NCBI GenBank assembly: GCA_050747525.1
Contig: JBOGOC010000091.1
Coordinates: forward strand, 62,001 to 126,000
Direction of reading: 5' to 3'
Origin: JBOGOC01 sp050747525
GTDB lineage: Bacteria > Acidobacteriota > Polarisedimenticolia > JACPZX01 > DASXTC01
DNA length: 64,000 bases
Part shown: piece by piece, positions 8,863 through 16,614 of the stretch
How the letters are laid out: every line of letters starts with the position of its first letter
How positions within the stretch are numbered: position 1 is the first letter of the stretch
Notes under the pieces: model-generated
Database searches by the model: none
What the model saw: the letters and a program-made list of their open reading frames with translations, nothing else
What the model was told of the DNA's origin: nothing
Made by a program: the position numbers and the translations under genes

Positions 8863-9624
8863 ATGAAGACCCTGCTGTGCAAGATCCGCCTGCCGTTGAT
8901 GGCCCTGTTCCTGCTCGTCGCCGCCTGGGATGGTCCGGCGGCGATCACCTGTGCGGAGTGTAGCCACAACTGCATGGACGAGTATTACGCCTGTCTGGCA
9001 ACCAGGGACATAGCCTACGAGATCTGCATCCAGACCACCCCACCCGAAGGCTGGGAGGAATGCAACCAGGCTTACGATGAGAAGACGGAGCAGTGCGAAC
9101 AGGAAGAGATCGACTGCGAAAACAATCAGTGTGTCCCGCGCGTTCACTGCAACGTCGATCCGCCCGACCCGATTCCCGGCGATCCGCTCGATCCTTCGCC
9201 CGTTCCCATCCACTTCGGCAAGAAGGGCAGCAACACGCTGAGCAGCCAGCGGGATGTGGCCGTGAAGGCACCCTCGGCCGCCGGCCGGCCGGGCTCGCTC
9301 ACCACGGAATTCCACTTGAGCTTCCGGAGCTACCAGGAGGTCGGGGGGACCGACTTCCCGATTCCCGCCGGGTACGCACACGTCACCGTGAGGGTGGGCA
9401 TCAATTCGGAGCCATCGGACCTTCTGGGAGCGCGCGTGCGATTCGGGAACGACCCGACGCCCCGGTCTCATGGGAGGAAGGAGTATCTGAAGTCTTCGAG
9501 CGCCGTGCGGCCCTTCGAGGCGGGCCGCCTCGAGGTCGCCGGCAACGTGCTGCGGGTGGAGCCCCTGCTCGTCAATCCGCAGCCGGGTGACGTGATCACC
9601 ATTAAGGTGACGGTATCGAAGTAG
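8863..9624 (+). CDS. Secreted cysteine-rich protein, unknown family
   Basis: A 253-residue protein with a signal peptide (MKTLLCKIRLPLMALFLLVAA). The N-terminal third (about residues 28-97) is packed with regularly spaced cysteines (CAECSHNC, CLATRDIAYEIC, CNQAYDEKTEQC, CENNQC), suggesting a disulfide-bonded helical domain. A short Pro/Asp linker (DPPDPIPGDPLDPSPVP) leads to a beta-rich C-terminal domain of about 130 residues. A GAGGAGG site precedes the ATG at 8863. It follows the anti-sigma gene by 77 bp on the same strand and probably belongs to the same regulon. I recognise no known family; a signal-sensing or structural envelope role is possible. Confidence 0.7.
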   Translation: MKTLLCKIRLPLMALFLLVAAWDGPAAITCAECSHNCMDEYYACLATRDIAYEICIQTTPPEGWEECNQAYDEKTEQCEQEEIDCENNQCVPRVHCNVDPPDPIPGDPLDPSPVPIHFGKKGSNTLSSQRDVAVKAPSAAGRPGSLTTEFHLSFRSYQEVGGTDFPIPAGYAHVTVRVGINSEPSDLLGARVRFGNDPTPRSHGRKEYLKSSSAVRPFEAGRLEVAGNVLRVEPLLVNPQPGDVITIKVTVSK

Positions 9625-9637
9625 TTCCATCCTGATC

Positions 9638-9671
9638 GAGAGGGGGCCTGCCGCCGTGGGGGCCTCCTCTC
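9638..9671 (+). terminator. Hairpin after the Cys-rich gene, probable terminator
   Basis: An 11-bp stem (GAGAGGGGGCC with GGCCTCCTCTC, one G-T pair) and a 12-nt loop begin 14 nt after the stop at 9624. The following T-run is weak, so termination may be partial. Confidence 0.5.
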
Positions 9672-9766
9672 ACTGTTTCAAAAAAAGCCGGCATTCCCGG
9701 AACCATCCGAACCGTTCCAACGACGGTCTCCACGTCGGCATTTGTTTCTCTTGATGGAGGAGACAC

Positions 9767-11371
9767 ATGAAACGAACCGGTGTGGTCGTTGGGGGAGTCG
9801 CTCTGCTGGTGATGCTGGGCGGCGTGGCGGCATGGGCGGCGAGGGGAGGAGCGCCCACGGGACGCGGTGGTCTGGTCACGCTCACGGGGACTCTCGAAGG
9901 CTGGGTGCAGGAAGACTTCGAATCCGGGACCTCGAAGGTCACATATCGCCTGAAAGAGCGCGCCAAGGGAGAAGAAAGCCCGCGTGTTCTGACTCTGGAA
10001 TTCCCGGGAATCATCGAAGGAGCACCGTTCGGCATGGACATCCGGGTGACCGGCATCCTTGTCGGCGACACGTTGAAGGTGCAGGGTCCCTGGGGGGTCG
10101 TCGACAAGCCGAAGAAGCCCGGCGACGTAGCCGGGTCGCACGCCGAGGACGTGCGCGTCCATCGGATGATCGTCATCATCTCCGACCTGACCGACCTCGA
10201 CTTTCCATGCACGGTGGAGGAAACCGAGTTCGTGGTCTTCGGCGATCAGGACGAGTCGGTCCAGAGGTATTACTGGGAGCAGTCCTACCACCAGTTCGAC
10301 CTCCAGGGACTGGTCGTGGGCCCCTACCCGATCACCGAGTCGACCAGCACCTGCAACCCGAACAGGTGGGTCCGCAAAGCAGAGGACTTCGCGGAAGAGG
10401 ACCCGGTCGTCGATGCCGCGGGAGGACTCAACTCGTTCGATACGAAGTACTACGTCTTTCCTGAAACCTCAGACCCCGACTGTAGAGGAGCGTTCGGGGG
10501 GATCGGCGGGGACGAAGCGGTGATGTTCGGAGGGTGCGTCGACCACGGCTTCGCTCACGAGATGGGGCACAACCTGGGGCTGCAGCATGCCTTCGCCGAC
10601 GTGCCCGGATGCCCCGCCCCCGGGGTTGGCGCCTACTGCGACAGGTCGGACACCATGGGCGACATGACCGGCCTCGGCCTGGTGCACTGGCACTTCAATG
10701 CCCCCCACAAGGTCCAGATGGAGTGGATCCCCGACGGGCCCGCTCCGGCGGCCGACAGACTCCTGCAGGTGACGCAGTCGGGCCTGTACACCATCTCGCT
10801 CTTCGAGTACGACATCCCCGGCGCGAACCAGGTGCTGCAGCTCAACGGCTTCCTGTCGGGCAACAGCAAGCTCTGGATTTCGTACCGGACGGGCTTCGGC
10901 GCGTTCGGCGAGAACCTCGAGAGCTCCTACAAGCCGAGGATGCACGTCAACAGCTGGGCCGGCGGCTTCGGCGGCACCCACTTCCTGGGGGACGGCAACA
11001 ACCTGACCGCGTGGGTGGATGGTCACACCTTCGCGGCCCCCAACAACACCGTCTGCATCACCATGGTGAGCCACACGACACAATATGCCCACATCTGGGT
11101 GTCGGTCGGCTGCCAGCAGGCCGCACCCCCTGCCTGTCCGTCGGTCAATCCTTGCAACGGGACCTCGTGCGTGCAGGGGGCCGAGACCGGCTCGTCCAAC
11201 ACGGGACTTGGCCAGTGCGTGACCGACGCCGGCACGCTGCTGACGTGCACCGGTGAGACGGTCCACGTCGTCAGCACGAACTGCAACAAGGGGGCCTGCT
11301 GCTTCCAGCAGCCGTTCCCGTGCATCTGCCCGCAAACCTGTCCATCCGGCCAGTATCTGGATTGCCGGTAG
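9767..11371 (+). CDS. Secreted metzincin-type zinc metalloprotease
   Basis: A 534-residue protein with an N-terminal signal or anchor (MKRTGVVVGGVALLVMLGGVAAWA). The zinc motif HEMGHNLGLQH binds metal through His264, His268 and His274, with Glu265 as the catalytic base and the conserved metzincin Gly. A downstream RSDTMGDM is the likely Met-turn. The protease domain spans about residues 120-430. A Cys-rich C-terminal tail follows (CPSVNPCNGTSC through CCFQQPFPCICPQTC), probably disulfide-bonded. A GGAGGAG site precedes the start. It resembles secreted M43/reprolysin-like bacterial proteases. It lies on the same strand as the CHAT/anti-sigma genes but after a hairpin, so it may have its own promoter. 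Confidence 0.8.
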   Translation: MKRTGVVVGGVALLVMLGGVAAWAARGGAPTGRGGLVTLTGTLEGWVQEDFESGTSKVTYRLKERAKGEESPRVLTLEFPGIIEGAPFGMDIRVTGILVGDTLKVQGPWGVVDKPKKPGDVAGSHAEDVRVHRMIVIISDLTDLDFPCTVEETEFVVFGDQDESVQRYYWEQSYHQFDLQGLVVGPYPITESTSTCNPNRWVRKAEDFAEEDPVVDAAGGLNSFDTKYYVFPETSDPDCRGAFGGIGGDEAVMFGGCVDHGFAHEMGHNLGLQHAFADVPGCPAPGVGAYCDRSDTMGDMTGLGLVHWHFNAPHKVQMEWIPDGPAPAADRLLQVTQSGLYTISLFEYDIPGANQVLQLNGFLSGNSKLWISYRTGFGAFGENLESSYKPRMHVNSWAGGFGGTHFLGDGNNLTAWVDGHTFAAPNNTVCITMVSHTTQYAHIWVSVGCQQAAPPACPSVNPCNGTSCVQGAETGSSNTGLGQCVTDAGTLLTCTGETVHVVSTNCNKGACCFQQPFPCICPQTCPSGQYLDCR

Positions 11372-11380
11372 GGGGTATCA

Positions 11381-11406
11381 GGGAGGCCCGCTTCGGCGGG
11401 CCTCCC
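11381..11406 (+). terminator. Strong GC hairpin with TTCG loop, terminator
   Basis: GGGAGGCCCGC pairs perfectly with GCGGGCCTCCC around a TTCG tetraloop, 10 nt after the metalloprotease stop. Two further partial copies of GCGGGCCTCCCGCCT follow directly (to about 11427), as if the 3' arm had been duplicated. Confidence 0.75.
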
Positions 11407-11468
11407 GCCTCGGCGGGCCTCCCGCCTCCTTGTCAGGCCGGCCCGCCCCGGGTACGCTCTTCCCTGGC

Positions 11469-11543
11469 GGGCCCATAGCTCAGTGGCAGAGCAGCGGACT
11501 CATAATCCGTCGGTCCCTGGTTCGATCCCAGGTGGGCCCACCA
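11469..11543 (+). tRNA. tRNA with CAT anticodon (Met or lysidine-type Ile)
   Basis: A 75-nt cloverleaf with encoded CCA. The acceptor stem is GGGCCCA with TGGGCCC and the D arm is GCTCAGTGGCAGAGC. The anticodon stem GCGGA/TCCGT holds the loop CTCATAA (anticodon CAT), and the T arm has the invariant GGTTCGATCCC. The loop fits both elongator tRNA-Met and tRNA-Ile2 (CAT modified to lysidine), which I cannot separate by eye. This is the only full copy; its 3' 46 bp recur at 12669 and 14366. Confidence 0.9.
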
Positions 11544-11544
11544 G
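11499..11544 (+). repeat. tRNA 3'-end direct repeat, copy 1 (within the intact tRNA)
   Basis: This 46-bp segment runs from the first bases of the anticodon loop (CTCATAATCC) through the CCA plus one G. It is identical to the segments at 12669-12714 and 14366-14411. Crossover in the anticodon loop is typical of tyrosine-recombinase attachment sites in tRNA genes. Confidence 0.85.
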
Positions 11545-11563
11545 ACCTTCCGACCCAGCGACC

Positions 11564-12235
11564 TCACTGTGCGATCGCGCCGGTTCTGCTGAGGCGCTCC
11601 AGCTTTCCCGCCAGATCGCGGGCGAGGTGCCGCTGCATCACGCTGCGGGTTTCGGGGTTGGCGGCCAGGTACTTCTCCAGCGTGGCCACCTCCCAGCGCA
11701 CGGCCCGGCCCGGTTCGGTCGCCACGGCATCCACGTCCGGCGCGACGCCGCTGAGAATGAGGCCTGAGCCGACGAACTCCCCGGAATGCAAATCCCCGAG
11801 GACCTGTCCGTTCCTCGCCACCTGCACGGTCCCGCGGACGATGAGCAGGATCGCATCGGGGAGGCTCCCGCGGACGATCAGCCTCTCACCTGCCCCGATG
11901 GTGGTCCAGGACCCGATGTTCAGAACATGCAGGACCTTTCGGTGGGGCAGGTCGCCGAAGACGAGGCGACGGACTTCTTCCTCCTCCGGCGAGAGTTGCA
12001 CCGGACGTCGCTCCATGATGAGGCGACACGACTGGAACAGGTTGAGACTTGCAAAAACCACGGACCAGGCAAGCGGCGCCCGCAGCGTCGTGGGTTGCAG
12101 CAGGAAATAGGGGATCGAGATCAGCGACGCTCCCACGGCGAACAGACGCAGCCACAGGATGTCGCGCACGCTGTAGGCAACGAGGAGAAGCACGTTCGCA
12201 ACGTGGATGAAGTAGTCCGGACTGATGGCGTTCAT
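11564..12235 (-). CDS. Popeye-like membrane cyclic-nucleotide-binding protein
   Basis: A 223-residue protein. Residues 1-75 contain three hydrophobic helices (FIHVANVLLLVAYSVRDILW, LFAVGASLISIPYFLL, APLAWSVVFASLNLFQSCRL) followed by ERRPVQLSPEEEEVRRLVF. About residues 95-200 fold as a cyclic-nucleotide-binding beta-barrel (VRGSLPDAILLIVRGTVQV, then LGDLHSGEFVGSG). Three N-terminal helices followed by this domain are the layout of bacterial proteins related to the eukaryotic Popeye (POPDC) cAMP-binding family. The expected role is a membrane cAMP or similar sensor; the ligand is unknown. ATG 12235 is chosen because it begins the first membrane segment. It is the only intact gene between tRNA-repeat copies 1 and 2 and ends 20 bp from copy 1. 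Confidence 0.75.
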   Translation of the reverse strand: MNAISPDYFIHVANVLLLVAYSVRDILWLRLFAVGASLISIPYFLLQPTTLRAPLAWSVVFASLNLFQSCRLIMERRPVQLSPEEEEVRRLVFGDLPHRKVLHVLNIGSWTTIGAGERLIVRGSLPDAILLIVRGTVQVARNGQVLGDLHSGEFVGSGLILSGVAPDVDAVATEPGRAVRWEVATLEKYLAANPETRSVMQRHLARDLAGKLERLSRTGAIAQ

Positions 12236-12282
12236 GGTCCCTTCATGGTGCCACCTGATGACGGGCGGCGCCAGCCCGTCCC

Positions 12283-12500
12283 GTACTTCCCGGCGAAGAA
12301 CCGCTCGGCCGGCGCGTGACCTTCGATGACCCTTCCCAGAGTGGCGCCGCATGGCAGACGATCGTCGGCGTAGTGGCGGACACCAGGCGGGGCGGATTCG
12401 AGCGGGAGCCGTGGGAGGAAACAGCAGTTCGAGCCGTGTCTGGCCGGCAAGTAGCTCGCGAGCAGCACCGCGCCTTCCAGGATGCCGGCTGCCACGACCT
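12283..12500. pseudogene. Scrambled FtsX/MacB-permease remnants on both strands
   Basis: The 433 bp between the Popeye-like gene and repeat copy 2 hold no intact gene. On the plus strand, 12283-12420 encodes a fragment (LPGEEPLGRRVTFDDP through TIVGVVADTRRGGFEREPW) typical of the periplasmic domain of ADOP permeases. On the minus strand, about 12500-12420 encodes the extreme C-terminal helix of such a permease (AAGILEGAVLLASYLPARH), which then loses frame. That minus-strand piece closely matches, at DNA level, the end of the intact permease at about 16636-16715. The two pieces abut in opposite orientation, so the locus is a rearranged relic. Confidence 0.65.
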
Positions 12501-12668
12501 ACGAAGAGGCTCCATGATGAGAATGGCGAGCCAAGGTCGCAAGGATGTCCGGGTTCTGTCCGAGTCGTGGCGATTCGAAGTGCGAAAGCGTGATCAAACG
12601 GGCCGAAAGTTCTTGTCCGAGCGATCACTTCCGATCAGCACAGATCACCTCTACCGTCCCGAAACGGT

Positions 12669-12714
12669 CTCATAATCCGTCGGTCCCTGGTTCGATCCCA
12701 GGTGGGCCCACCAG
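12669..12714 (+). repeat. tRNA 3'-end direct repeat, copy 2
   Basis: An exact 46-bp copy of the tRNA 3' part (anticodon loop to CCA plus G), without the 5' half, so it is not a functional tRNA. It lies 1170 bp after copy 1 and closes the first cassette (Popeye-like gene plus permease relics). Confidence 0.85.
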
Positions 12715-12789
12715 TGGAACCATGCTGCGTCGAGAGGGTTATCGAAGGTCGGATCGCGCGATGACCCGCTTCGGTGCCAGAGGACCGAA

Positions 12790-14136
12790 CTACCGGCTTC
12801 GAGCTGGCTTCTGGAGCAGCCTGAAGTAGACGCGGGTGGAATCCGAGACGCAGTACAGTTGCGGGCAGGCGTCCCAGGCAATTCCGATAGCTCTGCCGGC
12901 GGCGCTGGCCACGCTGGACTGAAAAGTACCAGTGTAACCGTCCAGGACACGGCCGCCCACGACGTGACGCACCTTCCCCTGAACGAGCTGTGCGTCTCTC
13001 GTTACAAAGCCCACCCGGTAACTCGGTTCGAAACGGTGGAAGCCGTCCACCCACGTGATCCAGAACTCATCATGTGGACCTGCAGCCAGGGCCGGGCTCA
13101 AAGCAGACTCTGTGAATGTCTGGTCGGATGAGTCCTCCCAACTAAGGCGTCGGATTTCCATGGACCACTCCTGCTCGCGTGGGTCGAAGACGCGTCCATA
13201 GACATGAAAATACGCCTCTCTCGAATCCTCCCACGCGACGAGTATCCTCCCATCGGAGTTGGCCGCGATGGACGGATGCTGCGAATGAGCGGGATCCAAC
13301 GAGATGTTCACTGGCTCAGTCCACGTCGAGCCATGATCGCCAGAATGAGCGGCGAAAACCTCGGAGTTGAAGTCCCCTGTTCGCGCCGCCTCCCATGCCG
13401 CGGCAAGCGATCCATCCTCGAGAAACGTGAGGTCAGTCCAGGAAGCCTCAGTCGCCATCTCGGGGGATCTTGGAATGCGCGCCCGCGGTCCGAACGAGAG
13501 GCCGTAATCCGTCGACACTCGGTACCAGAAGCCGCGATCAGTGTCGCTTGGATCGTAGAACCCGATGATCACCTGACCGCCAGCATGGCAAGCGACGGCC
13601 GGAACCAGTCCATTCTCCTCCTGCGAGATGTTGACTGCGGCGGAGTAGCTCTGGCCTCCATCGTGGGAAGCCGCGAGGTAGATCTCGGGCACCTCAATTG
13701 GAAAGAACGGATTCTCCCCAGGATAAAGCCAGACCTGTGCCCAGACAGCGTAGATATTCCCATTCCCATCAGAGCAGGCGCGCAAGTGATCTGCTGACGT
13801 GATGATGGGTGACGGCGCGGGCGGGGTCAACGGCTCATGGATGAGCATCTCGGGCTCGCTGAAGATTTGGCCATCGAGGCTGATGCGTGCGTGCCAGATC
13901 CGCGTGGCCTCACTAGAGGAGCCGTGGCCCGCAACCCAGAATGCAATGAATCCCGCCGCAGCGTTTCCGACAAGCGTTGGGTTACTGCTGACAGTGTCAG
14001 GATGAGAAAGAGTGAGGATCGGAGAGTTCGCAGCACGTGTGGCGGGCGGGCTGAGAGACACGCGATTGGAAGCCTGCAAGGGGCATACGAAGGCGCCAAG
14101 GAATAGCAACCCCGTCATGAGCGCAAAGCGCTTCAT
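12790..14136 (-). CDS. Secreted BNR/sialidase-like beta-propeller protein
   Basis: A 448-residue protein with a signal peptide (MKRFALMTGLLFLGAFVCPLQA). The body shows repeated Asp-box-like motifs (SHDGGQSYSAAVN, STDYGLSFGPRA, SGDHGSTWTEPVN) spaced about 60 residues apart, the signature of a six-bladed sialidase-type propeller. The arginine triad of true sialidases is not evident, so enzymatic activity is doubtful; binding or an unknown hydrolase role is possible. The frame is open to 14370, but ATG 14136 starts the signal peptide. No good ribosome site precedes it. It is the only gene between tRNA-repeat copies 2 and 3. Its upstream flank (14137-14311) has no recognisable feature, and codon use looks less GC-extreme than the neighbours. 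Confidence 0.7.
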   Translation of the reverse strand: MKRFALMTGLLFLGAFVCPLQASNRVSLSPPATRAANSPILTLSHPDTVSSNPTLVGNAAAGFIAFWVAGHGSSSEATRIWHARISLDGQIFSEPEMLIHEPLTPPAPSPIITSADHLRACSDGNGNIYAVWAQVWLYPGENPFFPIEVPEIYLAASHDGGQSYSAAVNISQEENGLVPAVACHAGGQVIIGFYDPSDTDRGFWYRVSTDYGLSFGPRARIPRSPEMATEASWTDLTFLEDGSLAAAWEAARTGDFNSEVFAAHSGDHGSTWTEPVNISLDPAHSQHPSIAANSDGRILVAWEDSREAYFHVYGRVFDPREQEWSMEIRRLSWEDSSDQTFTESALSPALAAGPHDEFWITWVDGFHRFEPSYRVGFVTRDAQLVQGKVRHVVGGRVLDGYTGTFQSSVASAAGRAIGIAWDACPQLYCVSDSTRVYFRLLQKPARSR

Positions 14137-14311
14137 TAGGCGGCGCCGCAGGGGCACCTGTCTCACCTCAAGCTCTTGCAGCAGGTCTAAGAAAGTGCAG
14201 TCCATCATACGCGGGTCGCTACGAACGGTCAATTCTCCATCGTCGGACAGATTTCGGCTGACTCTACGCAAGCCCATGGAAGCTGTGGACCCCCGTGGAA
14301 GCCATGGACAG

Positions 14312-14356
14312 AAAAAAGGGGCGTCGTTCCAGGAAGTCCTGTAACGACGCCCCTTT
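14312..14356 (-). terminator. Rho-independent terminator for minus-strand transcripts
   Basis: An 11-bp perfect stem (GGGGCGTCGTT with AACGACGCCCC), extended by three A-T pairs, lies at 14315-14356. The A-run at 14312-14317 becomes a U-tract on the minus strand. It would stop transcripts arriving from the symporter/SDR operon after they cross repeat copy 3, insulating the cassette gene. Confidence 0.75.
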
Positions 14357-14365
14357 AGGTTTGCC

Positions 14366-14411
14366 CTCATAATCCGTCGGTCCCTGGTTCGATCCCAGGT
14401 GGGCCCACCAG
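14366..14411 (+). repeat. tRNA 3'-end direct repeat, copy 3
   Basis: A third exact 46-bp copy of the tRNA 3' part, 1697 bp after copy 2. It closes the second cassette (BNR-propeller gene plus terminator) and lies 18 bp from the end of the symporter gene. Confidence 0.85.
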
Positions 14412-14429
14412 CCGAAACCGTCCCCGATC

Positions 14430-15734
14430 TTATTGCCGCGCCTGCGTGGACAAGTGCCCTTCGACAGTGAGGGTCGTGTCAGCCGGCTCTTCGGGACCTC
14501 CTCCGGCCGGCTCGTGCTTCGCCACCAGGGCGGCCGCGGCGAGATCGCCGGTCACGTTGAGCGCGGTGGCGAACGTGTCGGGGATGACGTCGAGCGCGAT
14601 CAGGATCCCGATCCCTTCCACGGGAAGTCCGATCTCCGAGAAAAGCGGCGCCAGCATGATGAAGCCTCCGCGGGGAACTCCCGGAGCGGCCGACGTCAGA
14701 AAGACGGACGCGAAGGCGACGATGGTCAGCTCGCGCGGGCCCAGCGGCCGTCCGTAGAACCAGCCCACGAACACCGCGCCCACGGTCCACGTCACCGGGC
14801 CCGCGAAGTGAAAGGTGGAGACGGCCAGGGGCAGCACGAAGCCCGAGACCCGCTGCGGCAGGCCGAGCCCACGCCGGGCGCTCTCCACCAGAGCGGGGAG
14901 CGATGCGACCGACGAGCTCGAGGTGAAGGCGATCAGCTGCGCCGGGAGCGCGGCCAGCGCGAACCTCTTCATGGAAATCCCGCCGAAGACGGCCACCATC
15001 GGATAGGCGAACAGGATCCCCGCCACGCTGAGAAGCGAATAGGCCACGATGTAGAACCCGATCGCCCCCGCGATGGCTCCTCCCGCGCGGGCGGCGAGCG
15101 GCAGCACGAGGGCGAACACCCCCACCGGCGCCGCCAGGATGACCCAGCGCACCAGGATGAGCATCGCCTCGCTCACGGCCTGGAAGAAGCGGACAAGGGT
15201 CTCGCGCGCCGCGGGGGCGGCTCTTGCGACGGCCAGCCCGAACAGGAGCGTGAACACGATGACCGGCAGCAAGGAGCCGCCGGCCGCGGCCGCGATGGGA
15301 TTCGACGGCACGAGCGAGACGAGCCATCCGGCGATCGACTGCTTCGGATCCGAAGCCAGGAGCTGAGCCGCTTCGGCGGAGCCCGCCGGCAGCGGTGGGG
15401 CGTCCGCGCCCCGCGCGCCCAGAAGCCCGAAGACCGCCAGCGTCAGCGGGATCATCACGACCGCCAGTGCCGCCAGCATGGCCACGAAGACCAGAAGCGT
15501 CCTGGCGCCGAGCCGGCCCACCGCCTTCACGTCGGTGGCCGACGCCACGCCCACGATCAGGAGCGACACGATCAGGGGGATCACCGTCATCCGGATCCCG
15601 TTCACCCAGAGGGTGCCCAGCGGCGCGATGGCGTCGACGAGGCCCAGGAGAGCGAGGTTGCCGCCGCCGGCCAGGGCGATGCCGATGGCCAGAGCCGCGC
15701 CGAGGGCGACGAGGACCCGCGTACTCTCCTTCAT
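14430..15734 (-). CDS. Dicarboxylate/amino-acid:cation symporter (DAACS family)
   Basis: A 434-residue inner-membrane transporter that would couple uptake of a dicarboxylate or acidic amino acid to Na+ or H+. Family marks are the N-terminal helix pair (PLGTLWVNGIRMTVIPLIVSL), the serine-rich re-entrant loop (AFTSSSSVASLPALVE) and the C-terminal cation/substrate region (TSAAPGVPRGGFIM, then LIALDVIPDTFATALNVTGD). The length is normal. The frame continues upstream to 16859, but that part is the shadow of the SDR gene. ATG 15734 lies 11 bp after the SDR stop, so the two form an operon. The substrate is not predictable. Confidence 0.9.
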   Translation of the reverse strand: MKESTRVLVALGAALAIGIALAGGGNLALLGLVDAIAPLGTLWVNGIRMTVIPLIVSLLIVGVASATDVKAVGRLGARTLLVFVAMLAALAVVMIPLTLAVFGLLGARGADAPPLPAGSAEAAQLLASDPKQSIAGWLVSLVPSNPIAAAAGGSLLPVIVFTLLFGLAVARAAPAARETLVRFFQAVSEAMLILVRWVILAAPVGVFALVLPLAARAGGAIAGAIGFYIVAYSLLSVAGILFAYPMVAVFGGISMKRFALAALPAQLIAFTSSSSVASLPALVESARRGLGLPQRVSGFVLPLAVSTFHFAGPVTWTVGAVFVGWFYGRPLGPRELTIVAFASVFLTSAAPGVPRGGFIMLAPLFSEIGLPVEGIGILIALDVIPDTFATALNVTGDLAAAALVAKHEPAGGGPEEPADTTLTVEGHLSTQARQ

Positions 15735-15745
15735 CCCGCCGCGGC

Positions 15746-16486
<741 letters not shown>

Positions 16487-16614
16487 CTCCTCCCTCCGCC
16501 TCAAGACCGCGGCCATTATGTCGTCTTTCCCCGCTCAGTGCTCGCTCGGTAGATGCGTGACGCTGACGGCGAGGTATCCGGGGAGGTGTGGAGACTCGGT
16601 GGGTCCTTTCCTGT

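Noticed and set aside
9696..9728. ECF-type promoter (GGAAC ... GTC) before the metzincin gene
   Set aside because: The spacing between the two elements is about 22 nt, too long for ECF promoters.
12316..12675. 119-codon plus-strand frame as a complete gene
   Set aside because: Only the first 35 codons resemble a permease; the rest is the antisense of another permease fragment and reads into the tRNA repeat.
12669..14411. Second and third tRNA genes
   Set aside because: Copies 2 and 3 contain only the 3' part from the anticodon loop on; the D arm and 5' acceptor strand are missing.
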